Assembly (NCBI RefSeq): GCF_039555335.1
Contig: NC_092629.1
Span: forward strand, 29,881,382 to 29,945,381
DNA: 64,000 nucleotides
Origin: Amphiura filiformis
Taxonomy: Eukaryota > Echinodermata > Ophiuroidea > Amphilepidida > Amphiuridae
Direction of reading: 5' to 3'
Each line of letters begins with the position of its first letter. Position 1 is the first letter of the stretch. Below are positions 42,640 to 54,898 of the stretch, one piece after another. A program made the position numbers and the translations under genes. Below the pieces are notes generated by a model. That model saw nothing but the letters and a program-made list of their open reading frames with translations. It was not told the origin of the DNA and searched no databases.

Positions 42640-43475
42640 ATATTTATTACTACTAGTGTGCTATGCACAGACAGGAGCCAAAAAGATCATCAAAAAATGA
42701 TAAACGCAGCACATATTTATTGAGCTCCATGATTATGTGTTTGAAAAAAGTTAAGTGATTTATAGTGTGCTGCACACAGGCATAACCCACAAGCCTCTGC
42801 ACACTATACAGCAATTTGCTGATCACTGTGGCGCAAGCAAATCCTTGCCTTGGGAAAGTCCAAGTTAGCACATAAACTTACTCTGCAAGAACATACAAGG
42901 ACCTCAGCATGGCTCAAACTTGCATCACAACACACCAATGCACCAGACAAAGTCTAACGCCTTGCCGCTTTAAAAGCTAACTTAGCTCTTGAGATGAATC
43001 TGATATTTTGAAAAAACTGAAAGTGCAGGGGGTGAAATTCTTGTTACAATATCCTAAGGAAGTAACTGCTTATTGTCTTTGGTTATCTGTACAAGAACTC
43101 TGGGAGCTGACCCTGGCTGTGATGGTTTATTGTGGCATGTATAGGGTGTGCGCTTCTTAGCTGCAAGTCCCTAATTGTTGCTGAATGGATTATGTGGTGT
43201 GTCTTTAGCCACAGTGGTCAGCGAATTCTGGTAATGTGTGCAGAGGCTTGTAGGTTTAAGTGTGTGAATAGCACACTAAAAATCACTGCGCTGTTTTGTT
43301 TTAATTCATAATGGTGGATCTCCGTATAATGGCTCTGTGCTCATAATTTTTTGATGATATTTTTGGCTCCTAAATGTTGAAGCAGTTGCAATGCATTGCA
43401 GATAGGATTGTGAGGAATTTGACCTTTCAACGCTAAAATGCAGTAAAAAAAATCTTAATCTTAATGTAAATAGAG
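42640..43475. other. intergenic stretch without recognised genes
   Basis: Near 42655 and 43265 there is facing AGTGTGCTAT / ATAGCACACT text, and an inverted GCCTCTGCACAC block at 42790 and 43240. These suggest a degraded inverted-repeat element of about 620 bp. No coding frame is seen. Confidence 0.4.
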
Positions 43476-43577
43476 CATCCCAGCAAACACAAAACATTTA
43501 TGTAACCCTTTCAAAAATGTAGAAAAAGTTTCTGATGTTGGTTATAAAGGCTATCAAACATTTTGAAAACATTTCAG

Positions 43578-43715
43578 ATACAAGACTCATCTCAAGTGGC
43601 AGTCACTTCAAATCATCTCCAAGTCACATGGTTTAGGAATTTTTTCTGTATTCCTAAACCATGTGACTTGGTGATGAATTGAAGTGGCCTCCACTTGAGA
43701 TGAGTCTGGTATTTA
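43578..43715. mobile_element. MITE-D hairpin copy
   Basis: AGACTCATCTCAAGTGG, AAGTCACATGGTTTAGGAAT and the mirror ATTCCTAAACCATGTGACTT, CCACTTGAGATGAGTCT. The full-length version is at 55151-55432. Confidence 0.82.
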
Positions 43716-44796
43716 TTCCTAGCTATTATGTAAAAAGAGATGCATGTACCAACATTGTAACAATGTTATTTTTAAGTGTTGACAACAGCAATGTTAGACC
43801 CTCCCTCGGGTCCATGGAGAACGACTGGTAATGTAGATTACATACATGTAGCATTAAAAATCAACCCAATACATGGACCCTCCCAGTCTGTAAGCAATTT
43901 GCCTTCCAATTCCCAGCATTTTGTGGGAGTTCACTTTTACCGATCCTGGATCAGGCGCACTTTCTACATACCACGTCCGTGTTCTCACTACATTAACGTT
44001 TGTGTAAGCGACTAAAACAACGATATTTTATCCGACCAATCAACGCAGCTTGGCAGCGCGGGGATATTTGAAGAGGCTTCCCAAGCTAAATAATGTGCAA
44101 ACACTAAGTCCGAGTCGAGTGGTTGCCTTTTATTATTGCGCGTACCATGGGTCTATCAGACGCGTGCCAGTTAAGCTCAATACCTCTCAGTTGTTGACAA
44201 ATGTCCCATCCGATCTTGCATCACATCCCGCGGCATAGCTTTGTGCTACCATATTTGAATTGAAACTGGGGCGGGGCTTTCGTAATTGACATCGGAATCA
44301 CCGTGCTTCGTTGAACGATTATTTGGAAGGGAGATCTCAAACAGATTGGACCAGTCGAGGAATCAGCGCTCAAATGGACTTTTCGCGTTCACTTATAATA
44401 CAAGTATATTTCTATATTGCTGCATGGTTGACTGTGTGTGTAATCAGTGGCGTCGATTTGTGGATGAAGAGGAATGGGTTTTGGCATAATTGAGGAAAAT
44501 AAGGGGGGGGTACAGGACTTTGGCATCTTTTTCATAGGGCATTATGTAATTATTTATTATTTATTGTTACATTATCCAGAGATGGAACCGAACCGAGACT
44601 GGGGGCCAGTCTACAGCAATGTTTGCCCATCAAAATAAAATTGACATTTTACAACATTTAAAAAACTTTAGTATTGAATGTTTTGTTTTAATTAAAATGT
44701 TTTTTAACATTTTCCTAATCTTTTTAAAAATATGTGTACATCCATATCAAATTTGTTGGCTGCTACATACATGTGTCTCTTTTTGCATAATAGCTA

Positions 44797-45071
44797 CAAT
44801 CCCGGTCATAATTGTTCGAACACTTTAACATGGGTACTTCAAATATGCCCCCCCATTCCCCCAATCAATGTTGGTAGTTGTTTTTTTGGTCATGCACCCC
44901 TAGAAACATCCAACATTGATTGGTGGAGCAGGGGAGGGTTGTAGTTAGTAGGAAAGGGTTCAGACTTCACACCAAAGAAAGCAAAATTTTAATATGTCAT
45001 GTATAACAGAAATATGGTTAAAAACAGTCCTATTTTGACACAAGTGTTCGAACTATTTATGTCCGGGATTG
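44797..45071. mobile_element. TA-flanked (Tc1/mariner-like) MITE nested in MITE-D
   Basis: Ends CAATCCCGGTCATAATTG, then TTCGAAC, mirror GTTCGAACTATTTATGTCC and GGGATTG; TA lies on both sides (44795-44796, 45072-45073). The flanks, AATAGC on the left and GGAATATTACTAAGACT on the right, join to give MITE-D sequence, so this is an insertion into it. Confidence 0.82.
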
Positions 45072-45559
45072 TAGGAATATTACTAAGACTTATCTCAAGT
45101 GGAGGTCTCTTCAAATCATCCCCAAGTCACATGGTTTAGGAATGCAGAGAACATTTTGATGCTAATATTAAAACGTTTTAAAAGATATTTTGTGTTTGCT
45201 GGGATGTGTAAAATACAGTATTATGACTTTGAAGTGTAATTAATTAATTTCTTTATACACTAATGGATTCAATCAATGCAATGTATTAATACACAACTGT
45301 AGAAATTGAGAACCAGCTGTCTTTTTATAGAGTTGTGACCTGATTGACAGCCTCATCCTTCCATTTTACGCCACTGCCTAGCTACACCACTGCTGATCTG
45401 AGACGAATATACCTAAATTCATCTCAGCTGCTGATAAGGCATGATGCTATGGTGCATTTTGAAAGTCCATGTTCACGGATGATCTTTGACAAATCCCCCA
45501 TCTAAAGATGAAACTGAAACTTGCTTGCTCTACACCAGGGTGAATATCGTATTTGGTAA

Positions 45560-46283
45560 CCAGCACACACAAAATGTCTTTTAAAACATTTTAACATTTT
45601 TTCTAAAAGCTTAAAAAAATTGCATCAAAAAAATCTCTTTCAAAAAAAGTTTTAAAATGTCAAAATGTTATATTTTTACAAACAATATAAACAAATCTTG
45701 TGTCAACACTTAGGCTAAAATAAAAGAATTGTTGCATCTCAAAGCCGTCGTGCGCATTTGTTTTTCTAAGCATGTCCATGTCAGCAGAAATTGCAAATTC
45801 ATTTTTTATTTTATATAATTTTTTTAGTTTTTGCCGTAAAATCATGAAATTTTGTGACAACTTTGGAAGAAAAGTTACTTGATTCAATACTCGCAGTGTT
45901 TAGGCATCAAACAGTTGATGTTTGTACTTCAAATGTGTAAATCAACCACAATATTATGCTTTAGAACACTCAAAAGTGACATCGTAATTCAAAATTTAGT
46001 TTTAAAAACAGCTTAAAAAAACCCCTACAAATCTTAAAAACAAAACCTCATTCCGCATTTGTTTTTGAAACTGCCATGGGCTTTGAGATAAAACAATTAT
46101 TTTGTATAGCCTTTAAAACTATTGACAGGCAATTCATATACATGTTGCAATGTTATGTGGCATGTTTTAATTAAAACTGTTTTCAAAATGTTACAACATT
46201 TTGTAACCTTTATATCTTGACATTTTCTGGAAACTCCTCTGCCCTTCTGAAAATGTAACAAAAACTTTTATACTTGCTGGGTG
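45560..46283. mobile_element. decayed relative of the 43476 element
   Basis: CAGCACACACAAAATGTC with AAACATTTTAACATTTT on the left faces AAAATGTTACAACATTTT and ACTTTTATACTTGCTGGG on the right. The pattern is like the CAGCAAACACAAAA family but eroded. Confidence 0.55.
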
Positions 46284-46781
46284 TTCCAAAGTTATGCGAC
46301 AAAAAAACCTGTGGTTTCAGTTTCATTAAAGTTATGTCCAATTCATTGCAATATAGTAGAATTCCATCTACAAGTATGTATACCGCTAAATGATGAGAGA
46401 GATGGAAGGGGGCAGACCCCCTCCACAATAACATTATTTGTTATCGACAGAGTATTTGTAGAAATCATGTTTTCCTGCAGAGCTGCCGGACAGTACTAGC
46501 GGTGTTTTTAATGGGAATTATCGTTGTAAAAAAGACCTAATAATTCCCCCAACTTTTATTTTTTGGAAAATCCAATGCCCATTAGAAGAATTTGGAGTCC
46601 TTATTTTACTGTAGCAAACAGGAAAATAAGTGAGTGTGTTTTTATCTAAACTTTGTGAGAGAATATTGTAAGTTTTATTTCTTTTGCAATCTGTATATAC
46701 TATATAATATTTTTAATCTGTATAATTAAACTATTTTTAAAAGGGTATTTATTATTTAAACTGATTTCTTTAGGTTCACTA

Positions 46782-46940
46782 GTACAAGATTCCTGTTGGG
46801 GCTGCCTGCACAGGTACACTGTCACCATGGTACTGAGCAGTAGCAGCATTGGTACTGTGTAGGTACTCTGTGGGTACGTACCAGTCAGGTACCTTGGCGA
46901 CAGTGTACCTGTACAGGCGGCCACAATAGGAATCTTGTAC
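46782..46940. mobile_element. 160-bp palindromic MITE with GTACAAGATTCCTGTT ends
   Basis: GTACAAGATTCCTGTTGGGG, then CTGCACAGGTACACTGTC, mirror GACAGTGTACCTGTACAG and AATAGGAATCTTGTAC. The interior repeats GGTACTG-type words. Confidence 0.82.
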
Positions 46941-46998
46941 TGCATAACTCCTCTGCCTCTATGGTGTCTGTGAATAATTTACAGACAGGTCATAGAAA

Positions 46999-47214
46999 TA
47001 ATTGATCTTTTCGGTAAATCCCATAAGCCTTTACGGGTAGACCAGAGATGTCATCATTTGACATCATGCCGATGAGCATATCGTTTAGCGAACATCATTA
47101 CTGCGAATTTCATAGCTGTGAAGTGTGCAGTTACAATGTGTGAGTAAGTGTGGCGACATCGCAGGTCAACTGAACCCCCAAAGGCTTATGGGATTTACCA
47201 AAGAGGTCAATTTT
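46999..47214. mobile_element. second copy of the 584-769 MITE family
   Basis: AATTGATCTTTTCGGTAAAT with CCCATAAGCCTTTACGGGTA on the left mirrors GGCTTATGGGATTTACC and AAAGAGGTCAATTT on the right. ATGTCATCATTTGACATCAT is shared with the first copy. Confidence 0.75.
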
Positions 47215-47509
47215 GGCTTTCTCCAAGGAGTAAATCTTATCACATTTTTCTGCAAGTGTACCTTTTTGTCGGTGAGGGTAGTTTTAAGCTTTTCTGTGTA
47301 TGAAAAGAGCCTTTGAATGCACTAATAGGTGCAGGAAATAAAAAAAGAAATGACAAATACAGCATTTTTTGTGACAACTTTGGAATTTATTGCATTTTAC
47401 AACTCATTTCAATTTATTTTCTGCAACTTCATATTTCTGCGAAATGCTATCACACGATCCCGTTTTTTCCCCCAATTACTTGACAGACAGAATTATTTGT
47501 TTGTACATG

Positions 47510-47700
47510 GATGCCAGTGGCGTACCGTGGCCGCTCCTACCCCGGGGGGGCTGAAGAAAATTTAATTTTGCCGCCTTCCTCAATAGCCCGAAAAGGTTGA
47601 CCCAATTTTTTTTCGGTGGTTTGAAAAAAAGTGAAGAGCAAATTTTTTTCCGCCCTTTTATCTTTATTAATTCCTTCGTTTTTGCCGCCCGCATGCATTA
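47510..47700. repeat. G-rich repeat fragment
   Basis: CCAGTGGCGTACCGTGGCC, a G run, then TTTCGGTGGTTTGAAAAAAA and CCGCCCTTTTATC. It resembles the other G-run elements of the window. The open frames through it are fortuitous. Confidence 0.45.
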
Positions 47701-47972
47701 TGATGTTCTCCAACTGTAAGGGCCTTGGCATTAAGCATTAATTTAGTTTAAAGGATGACTCTGGCAATCACAACATTATGCTTTATATGTTAGAAAATTA
47801 ATTATCAAGCACGAATCACATGGTTTTATTTTAAACAAACTCATATTGACCATAAAAATGAATTGATACAGCCATCTCTAAACACACGTTACTCAAAATT
47901 CCTGGGCGCCAAAACTGTCCAGTGCAATGACGTCCCAGTAATACAATGTAGGCTGACAGCAATTGAGCACAA

Positions 47973-48316
47973 TTAAAAGGGCATTTAAGTGATCCACAGC
48001 CTCATCCCCCACTTTTCTCAAAAAAAGTTGAGATTTTTATATCACTGGAATACTCTGGCTACATAATGTTTATGTACAAAATATTTCTTGCAGATTAATT
48101 CGTTTAGCAAAGATATCGCGAAATTTGAATTTCGTTCTGGTGCACCAGAACAAAATTACAACGTATTGTCTATGGAGCAGTGTAATACACATAATCATGC
48201 ATAACTCGCAAACGCAAAATCGGAATCAACTTAAATTTTGGGAATATGCTTTTTCGTGGATATGTACTGAAAAATGTCATAAAAGAGGATGCTAGGATCA
48301 CGAAATACTCCTTTAA
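47973..48316. mobile_element. MITE-B, TTAA-flanked, copy 1
   Basis: TTAA at both edges. The order GTGATCCACAGCCTCATCCC, CTACATAATGTTTATGTAC, TTCGTTCTGGTGCACCAGAA, GAATATGCTTTTTCGTGG, GATCACGAAATACTCCTTTAA is the reverse complement of 58214-58556. Length 344 versus 343. The centre holds the palindrome TTCTGGTGCACCAGAA. Confidence 0.9.
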
Positions 48317-48589
48317 GTGTCATGTTTTTGTCTCTTTTCTCAAAATAGCAACCAAGATGAATGAACCAACTGTATTTTAGTTTTTGTGTGTGACTGGACT
48401 ATTTTTTGCTCTAAATAAAAACCAGTGTAAAAAAATTAACTATTATCCACAGTTGGTATGTGGCAAAACATACACACCTCCACAGTTTGATTGCAATTAC
48501 AAACGCACCTCCACACTTGGCCGCATTTACATGAGGGTGTGTTGTGAGTGTGGGGGGAGATGAGGGTGAGGTGGGTGTGTATAGTCTGC

Positions 48590-50272
48590 TGAAGTTAGCT
48601 AGTTCACGGTGGTACTCGCATGCTTGTGCTGTCTATTGAAGATAGCTTGATCACAGTGGTACACATTATGTGTGCTATCTACTGACGATGGCTTACGGTG
48701 ATCCACATCTGCTTGTGCTGTCTATTGAAGATAGCTTGCTCAAATGGTACACATGCATGTGCTATCTACTGAAGAAGATAACTTACGGTGATACACATCT
48801 GCTTGCGCTGTCTTCTGAAGATAGCTTGCTCAAAGTGGTACACATGCGTGTGCTATCTACTGAAGATAGCCTGCGGTGGTACATGTATGCTTTTGCTGTC
48901 TATTGAAGTTAGCTTGATCACAGTGGTACACATTATATGTGCTATCTACTGACGATAACTTACGGTGATAAATGTTTGCTTGTGCTGTCTTCTGAAGATA
49001 GCTTGCTCAAAGTGGTACACACATGTGCTAACTGAAGATAGCTTACAGTTGTACACGTCTGCTTTTGCTGTCTATTGAAGATAGCTTGATCACAGAGGTA
49101 CACATTATGTGTGCTATCTACTATACTCACGATAGCTTACGTCTGCTTGTGATATCTTTTGAAGATAGCTTGCTCAAAGTGGTACACACTACACATAGTG
49201 CTATTTACTGAAGATGGCTTACAGTGATACATGTCTGCTTGTACTGTCGTCTAAAGATAACTTGCTCAAAGTGGTACAGAATTTGTGTGTGTTATCTACT
49301 GAAGATAGCTGCCAGTGGTACACGTCTGCTTGTGCCTTCGATTGAAGATAGCTTGCTCAAAGTGGTACACATTATGTGTGCTATCTACTGAAGATGGCTT
49401 ACGGTGATACACGTCTGCTTGCGCTGTCTTCAGAAAATAGCATGATCAAAGTGGTACACTTGTGTGTGCTATCTATTGAAGATAGCTTGCAGTGGTACAC
49501 GTCTGCTTTTGCCGTCTATTGAAGATAGCTTGGTCACAGTGGTACACATGTGTGCTATCTGCTGAAGATAGCTTACGGTGATACACGTCACGTCTGCTTG
49601 TGCTGTCTTCTGAAGATAGCTTGATCAAAGTGGTACACATTATGTGTGTGCTATCTACTGATAGCTTACAGTGGTACACGTCTGCCTGTGCTGTCTATTG
49701 AAGATATCTTGCGGTGGTACACATCTGCTTGTGCTATCTTCTGAATATAGCTTATTGAAAGTGGTACACATGCGTGTGCTATCTACAGAAGATGGCTTAC
49801 GGTGATACACATCTGCTTGTGCTGTCTTCTGAAGATAGCTTGCTCAAAGTTGTACACAATTTTGCGTGCTTGTGCTGTCTATTGAAGATAGCTTGCTCAA
49901 ACTATGTACATTATGCGTTGCTATCTACTGAAGATAGCTTACAATGGTACAAGTCTTCTTGTGAGGATAGCTTGCTCAAAGTGGTACACATGTGTTGCTA
50001 ACTATTGATGATATCTTTTTGTGCTGTCTTCTGAAGATAGCTTGCTCAAAGTGGTACACATTATGTGTGTGTTATCTACAGAAGCTAGCTTAAGGTGGTA
50101 CACATCTGCTTGTGCTATCTACTGAAGGTAGCTAATTCAAATTGGTACACATTGTGTGCATGCTGCCTACTGAAGATAGCTTAATTACTGTGGTACACAT
50201 CTTCCTGTGCTGTCTACTGAAGATAACTTGCTCAAAGTGGTACACATTATGTATGTGCTATCTACTGGGAGT
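48590..50272. repeat. minisatellite 1: AAGATAGCTT / GGTACAC repeat
   Basis: More than forty degenerate units of 40-50 bp, alternating the text TGCTGTCTATTGAAGATAGCTT, GCTCAAAGTGGTACACAT, TATGTGTGCTATCTACTGAA and GATGGCTTACGGTGATACAC. Each longer period holds small hairpins (GCTATCT...AGATAGC). Open frames of 60-80 codons across it are repeat artefacts. A final piece resumes at 51515-51590, after the LINE relic. Confidence 0.9.
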
Positions 50273-50770
50273 GATCATATTCCAGTAGTATGCACACTTC
50301 CTTGTAATCTGAGAAAGTTGAAGAGAGCGAAGATCACGAAGAAGGCAGATTTTGAACAGAGAGAAACCAGAGATCCGAATGGAGTATTCCATCAAAGTGG
50401 AGAACAGGTTTGAGCAACTTACAGACGAAGGAGAAGAGATGACATGGGAATGAGGGATATCTTGGTTGAAACAGCAGAGGAATGCTTGCCAAAGCAGAAG
50501 GAAGAGAGAAAGTAAAAGCAAGTGGATGACAGAAGAAATTCTATCAATGATGAGAGACCGGCAAAAGATCATGGACAGGGATTCGAAAGAATATAGAGAG
50601 TTGGACAGGTAAATAAAGAAACGTTGCAAGGAGGCCAGAGAGACCTGGCTGAATAGTGAATGTACCAAAATTTCGAATCAATTTGGAGAGAATCGGAATG
50701 TGTACCAGAGGATAAATGAGATCTCAGGCAGGAATTCAGGCTTGACTGAAGAGGTTCATCAGGTCTGTTG
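50273..50770 (+). pseudogene. LINE relic, end of endonuclease domain and linker
   Basis: It begins SDHIPVVCTLPCNLRKLKR, the C-terminal SDH motif of the APE-type endonuclease of non-LTR retrotransposons. Later frames read MEYSIKVENRFEQLTDEG, WMTEEILSMMRDRQKIMD and KKRCKEARETWLNSEC, typical of the linker before the reverse transcriptase. Frameshifts and stops break it. It lies within minisatellite 1. Confidence 0.85.
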
Positions 50771-51234
50771 ATTAAACAGCTAATTAAAGTTCTTTGCCAA
50801 GACCAAAGGAAAAACTTACGTTTTTCTGCTGACAGTTTCGCCAGAAACGTTCTGGCTTTCTCAAAGCGATTGATGTTGTTATTGATCCATCTGCTTGGAG
50901 CGGGAATCCCGGCCGGATGTTATTGTTTTACCGGAAGTACTCCTGTCTCCAACGTTGGTCTTGAGCAGAGGATCAAAGATGTGGCTCAGAAAGAATGTCC
51001 CTCGTCTCTGTTCATGGTGTTGTCTCCTCTCTTGCGAATCCATACTGATACCTTGACCCATCGTGCCCTGCGGTTTCCCTCCCATGCTTTTCTATGGGGT
51101 TAATCTATAATTTTCATGTCAAAAAAAGGGGGGCTGACATTTTTGAGGTCTGTAAAGGGGTGGGGGCCCCGACATTTTTTTGCGATTAAATTTTTTTACA
51201 TCAGGCCCCACCCTTAGTTTGTGAACGGTCCCTT
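50771..51234. other. unidentified insert plus G-rich repeat between LINE parts
   Basis: 50771-51105 has no family I recognise; its 111-codon plus-strand frame has no convincing features. 51110-51234 is a G-run element (AAAGGGGGGCTGACATTTTT ... GGGGCCCCGACATTTTTTT) ending GTGAACGGTCCC. The reverse-transcriptase core of the LINE is missing here. Confidence 0.5.
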
Positions 51235-51450
51235 ACGTGCAATCAGAGTTAAGCATCAGCTCAAATTCCTTGGTCATATCCTCAGAAAAGATGGTTTGAC
51301 AGGAAGAAAAGAAGGCACAGGGAGCAGAGGCAGGAAGAGAGTGACGTGGTTATCAAATCTGAAAGACTGGCTGAAAGAAATGGGAGCTGAACATAAAGCG
51401 ACAGAGTTTCTGGAGATGGCTTATAACATACATGATCGCCAACGTCCTAG
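51235..51450 (+). pseudogene. LINE relic, C-terminal end after the reverse transcriptase
   Basis: The frame encodes QLKFLGHILRKDGLTGRKEG, then SRGRKRVTWLSNLKDWLKEM, the standard FLGH...GKR.RGR.R..W motif at the end of many LINE polyproteins. The part between GL and TGRKEG is shortened. A (GA)n tract follows at 51461-51519. Confidence 0.88.
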
Positions 51451-51460
51451 GATATGGCAC

Positions 51461-51519
51461 CTAGAGAGAGAGAGAGAGAGAGAGAGAGCTAGAGAGGGGG
51501 AGGGAGAGAGAGAGAGATC
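51461..51519. repeat. (GA)n microsatellite
   Basis: About 25 AG dinucleotides with one GGGGAGG interruption, right after the LINE C-terminus; it may be the element's simple-repeat tail. Confidence 0.9.
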
Positions 51520-51589
51520 TACTGACGATAGCTTATGGTGGTACATGCCTGCTTGTACTGTCTTCTGAAGATAGATAGCATACATCCGA

Positions 51590-51695
51590 GCAGCCTCATC
51601 AGCAGTAGACATACCAAATTATGTCATCCATACCCTCATCGGTAGTAGATAGCATACAGGATATGTCATCCACACCCTCATCAGAAGTAGATATG
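51590..51695. repeat. minisatellite 2, array a
   Basis: Two to three units of CATCCACACCCTCATCAG, CAGTAGATAGCATACC and TATGT (period about 42). It follows directly on the last bit of minisatellite 1. Confidence 0.85.
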
Positions 51696-52511
51696 TGACA
51701 CGATCTGCTCCACGGGGTCAAAGGAGGCATTTTTGAAAATTGAGTTACTATAAATATTATCTTATAGTAACATTAGGCTATCATATACTGAAAACACCAA
51801 ATGTCTAGCGTATTTGCTTCTTAAGTTATGAGGTTTTGTAATGTGTACGGTATTTTATTGTTTTCGCCAGCCCATTCGGGGCTGGTATATATTTCTGGGA
51901 TGGGGTCAGTTTGCTCAAGAGATTAACTTTTATTGGTATTGGAATGACTTTTTGTTTATTTCTTGTGGTGGAATTTTTTTAAATTATCGTAATTCGATTT
52001 GTAAGGAAAAGTAAGTATGTTTTGCCGTTTCAACGAATGAAAACGAGTGAGTATTACCAAAGTTATGTTTGAATTAATTATGACTTCTAGGTATAGGTAT
52101 ACAGCATCATATGGTCAGCAGAAGAAAATTACATCACCAATTCATGGATTATGTCATTTGATAGTGTCCTTGATCCGGGGTCCTTGACCACTGAACAGTG
52201 TGATATCATGTTGATAACAAATCAAAGAATCAAAATCTTCATCATATGGACGATATTGATGTCAAAGTAATTATCTATCCTATCCTGTGTCGTTTTATGG
52301 ATAAAAATGACTCAAAATGTTATTGATGAAATAGTTATTATCATAAACATCAGTTTTGTCTTTTCAACGGGAAAAATCCGATGCAAAATAAAGATTTTAG
52401 GGCCTACCTATAATATGGGCATAATTTATGCATGTATGCCTATAGTATTGAACAATGTACCCATTTGACATGCACTTATAGATAAATAAAGTGTCTTACT
52501 TTTTTAATTTA

Positions 52512-52946
52512 GGGGCTGTGCAATAATTATGAGCCCCGGGGGAGGGTAAAATTGGGGTGGGGGGCCAAGAAATTTTTGGCGAGCCGAAAGGGGGGGGCAA
52601 GCAATTTTGGTAAGCCGAGAGGGGGGGGCAAGCGATTTTTGGCACTCATTCACAGGGCGCCTTTTTAATAAAACGCTCTAAAAAGGCTTAGGAAAACGGT
52701 ACGGAAACGCTTAAATATGCAAATTTTCTTGCTCGCTGCGCTCGCAACATACATCTAGACCATTTAAAGTTTGGAATTTGTGATCCCAAAAATTTGGCAT
52801 GTTCAAGGGGGGGGGGCAAAGAATTTTGGCGGGCCGAGAGGGGGGGGGCAAGCGATTTTTGGCAGGCCGAGAGGGGGGCAAGCGATTTTGGCGCGCCGTT
52901 CGGAAATTTTACCTCCCCGGGGGGCTGATAATTATTGCACAGCCCC
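52512..52946. mobile_element. element with GGGGCTGTGCAATAATTA ends
   Basis: GGGGCTGTGCAATAATTATG mirrors TAATTATTGCACAGCCCC, with TTA-type sequence on both flanks. Between them are tandem units GGGGGGGCAAGCGATTTTGG(C) and CGAGCCGAAAGG. A partial copy is at 13365-13530. The minus-strand frame across it is fortuitous. Confidence 0.82.
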
Positions 52947-53597
52947 TTAATAACTTCTTTATTATAAATAAATGACTTATGCATGTAGGCCTATAGTATT
53001 GAACAATGTACCCCATTTGACATGCACTGATAGATAAATAAATTGTCTTATTTTATTAATTTAATAACTTCTTTATTATAAATAACACATAACGTAAGTG
53101 AAGCTACTTTCTATCTTTTTTATTTGATTCATAAACCTACATTCAACAAAATTATTGAAGAGAAAACACACAAGAGTGAAGATTGCAGTGAGTAATCAGT
53201 CCTTTATAAATGTGCTTGCCACCATCTATCATAGTAAACTATACATTGCGAATTAATATCAAATTATTTTAAAATAAAATGTACATGTAAGGTGAGTTTA
53301 TAATATCGTGATATGGCGAATTAACTGAAACCTGCAGTCAGTGCAGTGTATTTGTGACGTGGTATATCGAAAGCAGACACTTTTGGGCAGAATCGTAAAT
53401 GGAGAAATAGCCAAAAATCTGCCCGGGGTGATTTTTCACGATTTGGGTTTATGATGTTATGTTATTGTTTAAAATATTGTCTGATCGTTTCAGACCGGAA
53501 TATTAACTGCATGGCATCTTGTATTTTTGAGACATTTTTCAAGGTAATTCCTACTCTCAACATTGTCAATAATATTTTTAAAGGCAGCTTATAATAT

Positions 53598-53972
53598 TAA
53601 AGGCCCATTCAGTGATTTGCTCATCCGGACGATCGTAAAAATCATCAAAATTTTGGTACCTTTGTTATTACATAGATAACATAGCCTGCGAATGGTTCAG
53701 CCGAAAGCCGTGTAGGCCTATTTAAGACAAAATAAGACATTTTACACAAATCTGTATATTTTTTAGATACTGACAGTGTCTAAATTAGCTACATGTATTT
53801 GAATGGTGGGGCTTCAACTTCACCAGTACTGATGTTTTCTTCGTTTTTTGCCAAAGTTGGCATTTCAAAAATACCAAATGACAATTTGAATGACTTATCC
53901 TTCTCTTTTAAGCAATTTATAAACACTTTTAATTTTTTACTCTTGCTCTGGAATCACTGAAAGGGTCTTTAA
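53598..53972. mobile_element. MITE-A, intact copy 1
   Basis: It starts TTAAAGGCCCATTCAGTGAT and ends ATCACTGAAAGGGTCTTTAA, inverted. The interior, in order: ATCGTAAAAATCATCAAAAT, GGTTCAGCCGAAAGCC, TTAGCTACATGTATTTGAAT, GGGGCTTCAACTTC. Uninterrupted, 375 bp, non-coding. It serves as the reference for the broken copies. Confidence 0.85.
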
Positions 53973-54504
53973 GAAATGTGGTGTATCATGTCAAAAACAG
54001 ACATCTTTTGGGCAGCTTATAAATTTTGAGGCTTTACATAAAGAGCTATTTTGCTCCACAACGCAGTTTTCCCCAATAAAAATCGGGCATTCCTAAGCGA
54101 AGATATTGAGTTCGTAAGTTATGGTATTGAAAAATTGGAAATTGAGATATCGTGGGTAAAAAGCTGAAAAGACAAAAAAAAAAAAAAAAAAAAAACCCAA
54201 ACCAGAACAGAACAATAATGAATCAACAATAATGAACAATAATGAATTAAAGAGTTGACAGGAGATTAGGAGTTAATGTTTTCTGCTGTTTCAGTGTACA
54301 TGTTCTCATCATTGATGGTTTGGTGGACTGTCATGTAACATGGATGTAAGCCGTGATCCTAAAAATGCCTTTCATATTGACCAAAACTAATTACAAGACC
54401 TCTTCTACATTGAGGCTGGCTTTCCCTTTTAAAGGGAGTTTTTATTTACTCCATATTTCTCAATTTCAAATTTGCCGCCTTTGGCCCCCCATGCACCAGA
54501 TCAT

Positions 54505-54898
54505 GTCACATATCATACAAAGTATGTCATCCACATCTTCATCAATAGTAGATAGCATACCAAGTATGTTATCCACACCCTCATCAGCAGCAGATATCAT
54601 ATACCAAATATGTCATCTACACCCTCATCAGTAGTAGATAGCATACCAGGTATGTCATCCACAACCTCAACAGTAGTAGATAGCATACAAAGTATGTCAT
54701 CCACACCCCCGGTCCACACCCTCATCAGCAGTAGATGACGTACCAAATTATGTCATCTACACCCTCATCGGCAGTAGATAGCATGCAAGGTATGTCATCC
54801 ACACCCTCATCAGTAGTAGATAGCATACCAAGTATGTCATCCACACCCTCATCAGCAGTAGATAACATACCATGTCATCTACACCTTCATCGGTAGTA
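54505..54898. repeat. minisatellite 2, array b
   Basis: About nine units of roughly 42 bp: GTATGTCATCCACACCCTC, ATCAGCAGTAGATAGCATACC. Spacing variants delete a few bases. Frames encoding SSTPSSAVDSI-like repeats are artefacts of the array. Confidence 0.9.

Larger units (their letters stand above)
43476..45206. mobile_element. 1.73-kb element with CATCCCAGCAAACACAAAA ends
   Basis: The left end CATCCCAGCAAACACAAAAC mirrors TTTTGTGTTTGCTGGGATG at 45188-45206. Sub-terminal AACATTT/AAACGTTTT repeats follow. It carries a hairpin (43578-43715) and a TA-flanked insert (44797-45071). A decayed relative is at 45560-46283. Confidence 0.72.

Noticed and set aside
43776-44489. several plus-strand frames of 60-80 codons
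   Set aside because: They lie within the 1.73-kb inverted-repeat element, without motifs or splice context.
48670-50001. several 60-80 codon frames with repeated LSSEDSLLKVVH-like text
   Set aside because: Products of the minisatellite period; frame breaks coincide with unit-length changes.
48590-50272. CRISPR-like array
   Set aside because: Repeats are degenerate, contiguous and lack unique spacers; the DNA is animal.
50768-51103. 111-codon plus-strand open frame
   Set aside because: It sits between two pieces of a dead LINE, with low-complexity residues and no motif; likely chance or part of an unknown insert.
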